Positions 1-8,128 of a stretch of 64,000 nt of DNA are shown here, in pieces (position 1 is the stretch's first letter; each line of letters begins with the position of its first letter). The notes beneath the pieces are model-generated. The model saw only the letters and a list, made by a program, of their open reading frames with translations, was not told where the DNA came from and did no database searches. A program made the translations under genes and the position numbers. This stretch comes from Coriaria nepalensis (lineage: Eukaryota > Streptophyta > Magnoliopsida > Cucurbitales > Coriariaceae): the NCBI GenBank assembly GCA_027186245.1, contig CP114481.1:45105501-45169500 (forward strand), read 5' to 3'.

Positions 1-48
1 TATCTTATTTCAAAGCAAGTCGAACGAATTCTATTTTGGCACTCCAAA

Positions 49-61
49 CACAAGTTTTGTG
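49..61. other. Conserved short dyad in the monomer
   Basis: CACAA (49-53), a 3-base centre GTT and TTGTG (57-61) form a perfect inverted repeat. It recurs in the same place in most monomers of all classes, while the sequence just upstream (34-46) is the most variable part of the unit. Class A (ACAGAACTTTTGTG) and the ACAATTTTTGTG variants break one arm. It could be a protein-binding site or simply a structural bend; the sequence does not decide. It is not the vertebrate CENP-B box. Confidence 0.6.
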
Positions 62-67
62 CATAAC

Positions 68-99
68 TTGCAAATGATCAATGCAATGAAAGTGTGCAC
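68..99. other. Overlapping near-dyads around TGATCA
   Basis: TTGCA (68-72) and TGCAA (82-86) flank the palindrome TGATCA (75-80), with centres half a base apart. ATGCA (81-85) also pairs with TGCA(T) near 95-99 in copies with the consensus GTGTGCATT (this copy reads GTGTGCACT). TGATCA is kept in the great majority of monomers. Some classes change the left arm (CTTGGAAATG in E and T), so pairing is not strictly preserved. Confidence 0.5.
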
Positions 100-142
100 T
101 CGTTTAACCTTAGAATCATTGCAATGAGTCATTTCAAGTCAA

Positions 143-284
143 TATCTTATTTCGAAGCAAGTCGAACGAATTCTATTTTCGCACTTCAAACACAAGTTTT
201 GTGCATAACTTGGAAATGATCAATGCCAGGGATGTGTGCATTAGTTTAACCTTAAAATCATTTCAATGAGTCATTTCAAGTCAA
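143..284 (+). repeat. Monomer class E (first example)
   Basis: The linked markers are TTTCGAAGCAAGTCG, TTTTCGCACTTC, CTTGGAAATG, GCCAGG or GCCAAG before AATGTGTGC, and ATTAGTTT in place of ATTCGTTT. Marker linkage over almost the whole unit shows that E copies descend from one variant. E monomers recur throughout the window but are denser in the left half. Confidence 0.85.
258..279 (+). repeat. 13-bp internal direct repeat
   Basis: TCATTTCAA occurs at 258-266 and again at 271-279, a 13-bp step. The same pair sits at monomer positions 116-124 and 129-137 in every copy ending TTTCAATGAG. Copies ending TTTGAATGAG or TTCCAATCAG carry a mutated first half. It may be a trace of how the unit was built from a shorter repeat, but the rest of the monomer shows no clear 13-bp periodicity. 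Confidence 0.6.
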
Positions 285-426
285 TATCTTATTTCAAAGC
301 AAGTCGATCGAATCCTATTTTCGCACTCTAAACACAAGTTTTGTGCATAACTTGGAAATGATCAATGCCAGGAATGTGTGTATTCGTTTAACCTTAAAAT
401 CATTTGAATGAGTCATTTCAAGTAAG
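285..426 (+). repeat. Monomer class T (first example)
   Basis: The markers are GTCGATCGAAT (containing the palindrome TCGATCGA), TTTTCGCACTCTAAAC, CTTGGAAATG and GCCAGGAATG, with ATTCGTTT or GTATTCG. T usually follows an E or A monomer and precedes an N monomer, so the E/A-T-N order is an old, repeatedly copied cassette. Confidence 0.82.
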
Positions 427-568
427 TAACTTATTCCAAAGCAATTCGAACGAATTCTATTTTTGCACTACAAACACAAGTTTTGTGCATAACTTGCAAA
501 TGATCAATGCAATGAAAGTGTGCATTCGTTTAACCTTATAATCATTTCAATGAGTCATTTCAAGTCAA
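427..568 (+). repeat. Monomer class N (first example)
   Basis: The markers are AACTTATTCC, GCAATTCGAACG and TTTTTGCACTACAAAC with ATGCAATGAAAG. AATTCG (443-448), AA, CGAATT (451-456) makes a perfect inverted repeat that other classes lack, since they carry AGTCG. The preceding monomer almost always ends AAGTAAAT (here AAGTAAGT) rather than AAGTCAAT, so the natural unit boundary lies upstream of my arbitrary start. N is the commonest class from about 35 kb onward. Confidence 0.85.
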
Positions 569-1136
569 TATCTTATTTCGAAGCAAGTCGAACGATTTCT
601 ATTTTCGCATTTCAAACACAAGTTTTGTGCATAACTTGGAAATGATCAATGCAATGAAAGTGTGCATTCGTTTAACGTTAAAATCATGTCAATGAGTCAT
701 TTCAAGTCAATATCTTATTTCGAAGCAAGTCAAACGATTTCTATTTTTGCACTTCAAACACAAGTTTTGTGCATAACTTGGAAATGATCAATGCAATGAA
801 AGTGTGCATTCCTTTAACCTTAAAATCATTTCAATGAGTCATTTCAAGTCAATATCTTATTTCAGAGCAAGTCGAACGAATTCTATTTTCGCACTCCAAA
901 CACAAGTTTTGTCCATAACTTGCACATGATCAGTGCAAGGAAAGTGTGCATTTGTTTGACCTTAAAATCATTTGAATGAGTCATTTGAAGTAAATAACTT
1001 ATTCCAAAGCAATTCGAACGAATTCTATTTTTGCACTACAAACACAAGTTTTGTGCATAACTTGCAAATGATCAATGCAATGAAAGTCTGCATTCGTTTA
1101 ACCTTAAAATCATTTCAATGAGTCATTTCAAGTCAA

Positions 1137-1278
1137 TATCTTATTTCGAAGCAAGTCGAACGAATTCTATTTTCGCACTTCAAACAGAACTTTTGTGCAT
1201 AGCTTGCGAATGATCAATGCAAGGAAAGTGTGCATTCGTTTAACCTTAAAATCATTTCAATGAGTCATTTCAAGTCAA
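1137..1278 (+). repeat. Monomer class A (first example)
   Basis: The tightly linked variants are CAAACAGAACTTTTGTGC, CATAGCTTGCG and AATGATCAATGCAAGG. Other copies are near 3.60, 6.58, 8.13, 13.68, 18.94, 19.34, 20.35, 21.49, 25.46, 25.89, 26.60, 27.31, 28.31, 30.15 and 30.72 kb, with small changes such as GTAC or GAGC for GAAC. I found no full A copy to the right of about 31 kb, so the class is regionally confined. Confidence 0.8.
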
Positions 1279-2277
1279 TATCTTATTTCAAAGCAAGTCG
1301 ATCGAATTCTATTTTCGCACTCTAAACACAAGTTTTGTGCATAACTTGGAAATGAACAATGCCAGGAATGTGTGCATTCGTTTAACCTTAAAATCATTTC
1401 AATGAGTCATTTCAAGTCAATATCTTATTTCAAAGCAAGTCGAACGAATTCTATTTTGGCACTCCCAACACAAGTTTTGTGCATAACTTGCACATGATCA
1501 GTGCAAGGAAAGTGTGCATTCGTTTAACCTTAAAATCATTTCAATGAGTCATTTCAAGTAAATAACTTATTCCAAAGCAATTCGAACGAATTCTATTTTT
1601 GCACTACAAACACACGTTTTGTGCATAACTTGCAAATGATCAATGCAATGAAAGTGTGCATTCGTTAAACCTTATAATCATTTCAATGAGTCATTTCAAG
1701 TCAATATCTTATTTCGAAGCAAGTCAAACGATTTCTATTTTCGCACTTCAAACACCAGTTTTGTGCATAACTTGGAAATGATCAATGCAATGAAAGTGTG
1801 CATTCGTTTAACCTTAAAATCATTTCAATGAGTCATTTCAAGTCAATATCTTATTTCAAAGCAAGTCGAACGAATTCTATTTTGGCACTCCCAACACAAG
1901 TTTTGTGCATAACTTGCACATGATCAGTGCAAGGAAAGTGTGCATTCGTTTAACCTTAAAATCATTTGAATGAGTCATTTCAAGTAAATAACTTATTCCA
2001 AAGCAATTCGAACGAATTCTATTTTTGCACTACAAACACAAGTTTTGTGCATAACTTGCAAATGATCAATGCACTAAAAGTGTGCATTCGTTTAACCTTA
2101 AAATCATTTCAATGAGTCATTTCAAGTCAATATTTTATTTCGAAGCAAGTCGAACGAATTCTATTTTCGCACTTCAAACTGAGGTTTTGTGCATAACTTG
2201 CAAATGATAATTGCAAGAAAAGTGCGCATTCGTTTAACCTTATAATCATTTCAATGAGTCATTTCAAGTCAATATCT

Positions 2278-2282
2278 TATTC
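2278..2282 (+). other. 1-bp deletion in a T run
   Basis: TATCTTATTCGAAG lacks one T of the usual TTATTTCGAAG. The corresponding site in the second 17-mer copy (about 4695) has the full TTT, so the loss happened after the 17-mer duplicated. It is the first of six indels in the window. Confidence 0.85.
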
Positions 2283-4897
2283 GAAGCAAGTCGAACGAAT
2301 TCTATTTTCGCACTTCAAACACAAGTTTTGCGCATAACTTGGAAATGATCAATGCCAAGAATGTGTGCATTAGTTTAACCTTAAAATCAATTCAATGAGT
2401 CATTTCAAGTCAATATCTTATTTCAAAGCAAGTCGAACGAATTCTATTTTGGCACTCCAAACACAAGTTTTGTGCATAACTTGCAAATTATCAATGCAAT
2501 GAAAGTGTGCACTAGTTTAACCTTAGAATCATTGCAATGAGTCATTTCAAGTCAATATCTTATTTCGAAGCAAGTCGAACGAATTCTATTTTCGCACTTC
2601 AAACACAAGTTTTGTGCATAACTTGGAAATGATCAATGCCAGGGATGTGTGCATTAGTTTAACCTTAAAATCATTTCAATGAGTCATTTCAAGTCAATAT
2701 CTTATTTCAAAGCAAGTCGATCGAATCCTATTTTCGCACTCTAAACACAAGTTTTGTGCATAACTTGGAAATGATCAATGCCAGGAATGTGTGTATTCGT
2801 TTAACCTTAAAATCATTTGAATGAGTCATTTCAAGTAAGTAACTTATTCCAAAGCAATTCAAACGAATTCTATTTTTGCACTACAAACACAAGTTTTGTG
2901 CATAACTTGCAAATGATCAATGCAATGAAAGTGTGCATTCGTTTAACCTTATAATCATTTCAATGAGTCATTTCAAGTCAATATCTTATTTCGAAGCAAG
3001 TCGAACGATTTCTATTTTCGCATTTCAAACACAAGTTTTGTGCATAACTTGGAAATGATCAATGCAATGAAAGTGTGCATTCGTTTAACGTTAAAATCAT
3101 GTCAATGAGTCATTTCAAGTCAATATCTTATTTCGAAGCAAGTCAAACGATTTCTATTTTCGCACTTCAAACACAAGTTTTGTGCATAACTTAGAAATGA
3201 TCAATGCAATGAAAGTGTGCATTCCTTTAACCTTAAAATCATTTCAATGAGTCATTTCAAGTCAATATCTTATTTCAGTGCAAGTCGAACGAATTCTATT
3301 TTCGCACTCCAAACACAAGTTTTGTCCATAACTTGCACATGATCAGTGCAAGGAAAGTGTGCATTTGTTTGACCTTAAAATCATTTGAATGAGTCATTTG
3401 AAGTAAATAACTTATTCCAAAGCAATTCGAACGAATTCTATTTTTGCACTACAAACACAAGTTTTGTGCATAACTTGCAAATGATCAATGCAATGAAAGT
3501 CTGCATTCGTTTAACCTTAAAATCATTTCAATGAGTCATTTCAAGTCAATATCTTATTTCGAAGCAAGTCGAACGAATTCTATTTTCGCACTTCAAACAG
3601 AACTTTTGTGCATAGCTTGCGAATGATCAATGCAAGGAAAGTGTGCATTCGTTTAACCTTAAAATCATTTCAATGAGTCATTTCAAGTCAATATCTTATT
3701 TCAAAGCAAGTCGATCGAATTCTATTTTCGCACTCTAAACACAAGTTTTGTGCATAACTTGGAAATGAACAATGCCAGGAATGTGTGCATTCGTTTAACC
3801 TTAAAATCATTTCAATGAGTCATTTCAAGTCAATATCTTATTTCAAAGCAAGTCGAACGAATTCTATTTTGGCACTCCCAACACAAGTTTTGTGCATAAC
3901 TTGCACATGATCAGTGCAAGGAAAGTGTGCATTCGTTTAACCTTAAAATCATTTCAATGAGTCATTTCAAGTAAATAACTTATTCCAAAGCAATTCGAAC
4001 GAATTCTATTTTTGCACTACAAACACACGTTTTGTGCATAACTTGCAAATGATCAATGCAATGAAAGTGTGCATTCGTTTAACCTTATAATCATTTCAAT
4101 GAGTCATTTCAAGTCAATATCTTATTTCGAAGCAAGTCAAACGATTTCTATTTTCGCACTTCAAACACCAGTTTTGTGCATAACTTGGAAATGATCAATG
4201 CAATGAAAGTGTGCATTCGTTTAACATTAAAATCATTTCAATGAGTCATTTCAAGTCAATATCTTATTTCAAAGCAAGTCGAACGAATTCTATTTTGGCA
4301 CTCCCAACACAAGTTTTGTGCATAACTTGCACATGATCAGTGCAAGGAAAGTGTGCATTCGTTTAACCTTAAAATCATTTGAATGAGTCATTTCAAGTAA
4401 ATAACTTATTCCAAAGCAATTCGAACGAATTCTATTTTTGCACTACAAACACAAGTTTTGTGCATAACTTGCAAATGATCAATGCACTAAAAGTGTGCAT
4501 TCGTTTAACCTTAAAATCATTTCAATGAGTCATTTCAAGTCAATATTTTATTTCGAAGCAAGTCGAACGAATTCTATTTTCGCACTTCAAACTGAGGTTT
4601 TGTGCATAACTTGCAAATGATCAATGCAAGAAAAGTGCGCATTCGTTTAACCTTATAATCATTTCAATGAGTCATTTCAAGTCAATATCTTATTTCGAAG
4701 CAAGTCGAACGAATTCTATTTTCGCACTTCAAACACAAGTTTTGCGCATAACTTGGAAATGATCAATGCCAAGAATGTGTGCATTAGTTTAACCTTAAAA
4801 TCAATTCAATGAGTCATTTCAAGTCAATATCTTATTTCAAAGCAAGTCGAACGAATTCTATTTTGGCACTCCAAACACAAGTTTTGTGCATAACTTG

Positions 4898-6540
4898 CAC
4901 ATGATCAGTGCAAGGAAAGTGTGCATTCGTTTAACCTTAAAATCATTTGAGTGAGTCATTTCACGTAAATAACTTATTCCAAAGCAATTCGAACGAATTC
5001 TATTTTTGCACTACAAACACAAGTTTTGTGCATAACTTGCAAATGATCAATGCAATGAAAGTGTGCATTCGTTTAACCTTAAAATCATTTCGATGAGTCA
5101 TTTCAAGTCAATATCTTATTTCAACGCAAGTCGAACGAATTCTATTTTCGCACTCCAAAGACAAGTTTTGTGCATAACTTGCAAATGATCAGTGCAAGGA
5201 AAGTGTGCATTCGTTTAACCTTAAAATCATTTCAATGAGTCATTTCAAATCAATATCTTATTTCAAAGCAAGTTGAACGAATTCTATTTTGGCACTCGAA
5301 ACACAAGTTTAGTGCATAACTTGCAAATGATCAGTGCGAGGAAATTGTGCATTCGTTTAACCTTAAAATCATTCAAATCAGTCATTTCAAGTCAAATACT
5401 TATTTCAAAGCAGGGCGAACGAATTCTATTTTTGCATTTCAAACACAAGTTTTGTGCATAACTTGGAAATGATCAATGCAATGAAAGTGTGCATTCGTTT
5501 AACATTAAAATCATGTCAATGAGTCATTTCAAGTCAATATCTTATTTCGAAGCAAGTCAAACGATTTCTATTTTCGCACTTCAAACACAAGTTTTGTGCA
5601 TAACTTGGAAATGATCAATGCAATGAAAGTGTGCATTCCTTTAACCTTAAAATCATTTCAATGAGTCATTTCAAGTCAATAACTTATTTCAAAGCAATTC
5701 GAACGAATTCTATTTTCGCACTTCAAACACAAGTTTTGTGCATAACTTGCAAATGATCAATGCAATGAAAGTGTGCATTAGTTTAACCTTAAAATCATTT
5801 CATTGAGTCATTTCAAGTCAATATCTTATTTCGAAGCAAGTCGAACGAATTCTATTTTCGCACTCCAAACACAAGTTTTGTGCATAACTTGCACACGATC
5901 AGTGCAAGGAAAGTGTGCATTCGTTTAACCTTAAAATCATTTGAATGAGTCATTTCAAGTAAATAACTTATTCCAAAGCAATTCGAACGAATTCTATTTT
6001 TGCACTACAAACACAAGTTTTGTGCATAACTTGCAAATGATCAATGCAATGAAAGTGTGTATTCGTTTAACCTTGAAATCATTTCAATGAGTCATTTCCA
6101 GTCAATATCTTATTTCGAAGCAAGTCGAACGAATTCTATTTTCGCACTTCAAACTGAGGTTTTGTGCATAACTTGCAAATGATCAATGCAAGAAAAGTGT
6201 GCATTCGTTTAACCTTATAATCATTTCAATGAGTCATTTCAAGCCAATATCTTATTTCGAAGCAAGTCGAACGATTTCTATTTTCGCACTTCAAACACAA
6301 GTTTTGCGCATAACTTGGAAATGATCAATGCCAAGAATGTGTGCATTAGTTTAACCTTAAAATCATTTCAATGAGTCGTTTCAAGTCAATATCTTATTCC
6401 AAAGCAATTCGACCGAATTCTATTTTTGCACTACAAACACAAGTTTTGTGCATAACTTGCAAATGATCAGTGCAAGGAAAGTGTGCATTCGTTTAACCTT
6501 AAAATCATTTCAATGAGTCATTTCAAGTCAATATCTTATT
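4898..6540 (+). repeat. Irregular monomers, partly paired at 29 monomers
   Basis: No tandem HOR lies within this stretch, but parts of it match sequence 4118 bp (29 monomers) downstream. The CAACGCAAG variant at 5123 pairs with 9241, and GTGTGTATTCG with CTTGAAATC near 6057 pairs with 10175. The match is broken by replaced monomers around 5.4-5.8 kb and ends near 6.17/10.29 kb. A cluster at 6.24-6.60 kb (E with TTTTGCGC, N with GTCGTTTC upstream, then G-like and A) recurs near 13.34 and 18.60 kb. Confidence 0.75.
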
Positions 6541-6673
6541 TCAAAGCAAGTCGAACGAATTCTATTTTCGCACTTTAAACAGAACTTTTGTGCATAGCTT
6601 GCGAATGATCAATGCAAGGAAAGTGTGCATTCGTTTAACCTTAAAATCATTTCAATGAGTCATTTCAAGTAAA

Positions 6674-6815
6674 TATCTTATTTCAAAGCAAGTCGAACCA
6701 ATTCTATTTTTGCACTCCAAACACAAGTTTTGTGCATAACTTGCACATGATCAGTGCAAGGAAAGTGTGCATTCGTTTAACCTTAAAATCATTTGAATGA
6801 GTCATTTCAAGTAAA
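6674..6815 (+). repeat. Monomer class C (early example)
   Basis: The markers are GTCGAACCAATTC, which removes the EcoRI-type GAATTC, and TTTTTGCACTCC. Here it carries the G-type centre GCACATGATCAGTGCAAGG. From about 35 kb on, C copies usually have AAATGATCAATGCAAGG. C is rare in the left third and abundant on the right. Confidence 0.8.
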
Positions 6816-6957
6816 TAACTTATTCCAAAGCAATTCGACCGAATTCTCTTTTTGCACTACAAACACAAGTTTTGTGCATAACTTGCAAATGATCAGGGCA
6901 AGGAAAGTGTGCATTCGTTTAACCTTAAAATCATTTCAATGAGTCATTTCAAGTCAA

Positions 6958-7099
6958 TATCTTATTTCAAAGCAAGTCGAACGAATTCTATTTTGGCACT
7001 CCAAACACAAGTTTTGTGCATAATTTGCAAATGATCAGTGCAAGGAAAGTGTGCATTCGTTTAACCTTAAAGTCATTCCAATCAGTCATTTCAAGTCAA
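6958..7099 (+). repeat. Monomer with class P end
   Basis: This G-type monomer has TAATTTGC and ends AAAGTCATTCC then AATCAGTCATTTC, instead of the usual AAAATCATTTC then AATGAGTC. The following monomer (7100-7241) starts AAACTTATTTC and has ACAATTTTTGTG. The two travel together as a cassette, seen again near 8.6, 10.3, 11.3, 14.2, 15.9, 16.9, 26.2 and 27.9 kb. A related ATTCCAGTCAGTC end with TTTTAAGTC occurs on the right (36.8, 38.7, 44.6, 47.0, 49.8, 51.1, 53.9, 57.4, 60.3 and 62.5 kb). Confidence 0.8.
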
Positions 7100-7691
7100 A
7101 AACTTATTTCAAAGCAAGTCGAACGAATTCTATTTTTGCACTACAAACACAATTTTTGTGCATAACTTGCAAATGATCAATGCAATGAAAGTGTGCATTC
7201 GTTTAACCTTATAATCATTTCAATGAGTCATTTCAAGTCAATATCTTATTTCGAAGCAAGTCGAACGAATTCTATTTTCGCACTTCAAACACAAGTTTTG
7301 CGCATAACTTGGAAATGATCAATGCCAAGAATGTGTGCATTGGTTTAACCTTAAAATCATTTCAATGAGTCATTTCAAGTCAATATCTTATTTCAAAGCA
7401 AGTCGATCGAATTCTATTTTCGCACTCTAAACACAAGTTTTGTGCATAACTTGCAAATGATGAATGCAAGGAAAGTGTGCATTCGTTTAACCTTAGAATC
7501 ATTTGAGTGAGTCATTTCACGTAAATAACTTATTCCAAAGCAATTCGAACGAATTCTATTTTTGCACTACAAACACAAGTTTTGTGCATAACTTGCAAAT
7601 GATCAATGCAATGAAAGTGTGCATTCGTTTAACCTTAAAATCATTTCGATGAGTCATTTCAAGTCAATATCTTATTTCAACGCAAGTCGAA

Positions 7692-8128
7692 CGAATTCTA
7701 TTTTTGCACTACAAACACAAGTTTTGTGCATAACTTGCAAATGATCAATGCAATGAAAGTGTGCATTCGTTTAACCTTAAAATCCTTTGAATGAGTCATT
7801 TCAAGTCAATATCTTATTTCAAAGCAAGTCGAACCAATTCTATTTTTACACTCCAAACACAAGTTTTGTTCATAACTTGCAAATGATCAATGCAAGGAAA
7901 GTGTGCATTCGTTTAACCTTCAAATCATTTGAATGAGTCATTTCAAATAAATAACTTAGTCCAAAGCAATTCGAATGAATTCTATTTTTGCACTACAAAC
8001 ACAAGTTTTGTGCATAACTTGCAAATGATCAATGCAAGAAAAGTGTGCATTCGTCTAATTGTAAAATCATTTCAATGAGTCATTTCAAGTCAATATCTTA
8101 TTTCAAAGCAAGTCGAACGAATTCTATT
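7692..8128 (+). repeat. Block matching the right-hand HOR 52 kb away
   Basis: By eye this stretch of about three monomers is identical to 59819-60255 and to the next 15-mer copy 2130 bp further right. The shared private markers, in order, are AAATCCTTTGAATG, TTTTTACACTCC, TTTTGTTCATAAC, CTTCAAATCATTTG, CAAATAAATAACTTAGTCC, TCGAATGAATTC, GCAAGAAAAG and GTCTAATTGTAAAATC. None of these sits in its immediate neighbours. The left flank (CAACGCAAG) and right flank (TTTTCGCACTTTAAAC) belong to the 11-mer. The distance, corrected for intervening indels, is exactly 367 monomers. A related but not identical set is near 44.1-44.4 and 46.6-46.8 kb. The order of events is not settled; see findings. Confidence 0.85.

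Larger units (their letters stand above)
1..142 (+). repeat. Reference monomer, class G
   Basis: This is the first full monomer and the coordinate reference used here. Class G is marked by CAAAGCAAGTCGAACG at 11-26, an EcoRI-type GAATTC at 26-31, and TTTTGGCACTCC at 34-45. Most other G copies carry CACATGATCAGTGCAAGG in the middle; this copy instead has the AAATGATCAATGCAATG form, and so is a mixed G/N type. Confidence 0.9.
1..4897 (+). repeat. 17-mer higher-order repeat, two copies
   Basis: Copy 1 is 1-2413 and copy 2 is 2414-4827; a third begins at 4828 and diverges near 4898, where CTTGCAAATTATC is replaced by CTTGCACATGATC. The period is 17 x 142 = 2414, shortened by a 1-bp deletion in copy 1 near 2280. 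Shared private variants, such as TTAGAATCATTGCAATGAG near 112 and 2525 and ACTGAGGTTTTG near 2178 and 4593, prove the pairing. Differences are few: for example GCACTCG versus GCACTAG in the first monomer, and GAGCAAG versus GTGCAAG near 864 and 3278. Within the unit, CACTCCCAAC occurs twice 426 bp (3 monomers) apart, near 1461 and 1887, a smaller older duplication. Confidence 0.92.

Noticed and set aside
49..61. Dyad CACAAGTTTTGTG as a terminator or operator
   Set aside because: The arms are only 5 bp, there is no gene to serve, and it occurs in hundreds of copies. It is kept only as a possible protein site or structural motif.
1..142. Vertebrate CENP-B box or a match to the Arabidopsis 178-bp or human 171-bp satellites
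   Set aside because: I could not align the conserved core to the CENP-B box pattern, and I recall no resemblance to those satellites. The family is left unnamed.
427..3266. Same unit sizes appearing twice (17-mer at 1-4.8 kb and 44-47 kb; 29-mer offset at 4.9-10.3 kb and 47-55 kb) as evidence of a preferred loop size
   Set aside because: The monomer composition differs between the pairs, and many other sizes occur. With so many offsets, two coincidences are expected.
5273..5461. 62-codon open frame, plus a 60-codon one at 39805-39987
   Set aside because: Their content is translated monomer sequence in a lucky frame. A 142-bp unit shifts the frame by one base per copy, so no long frame can persist.
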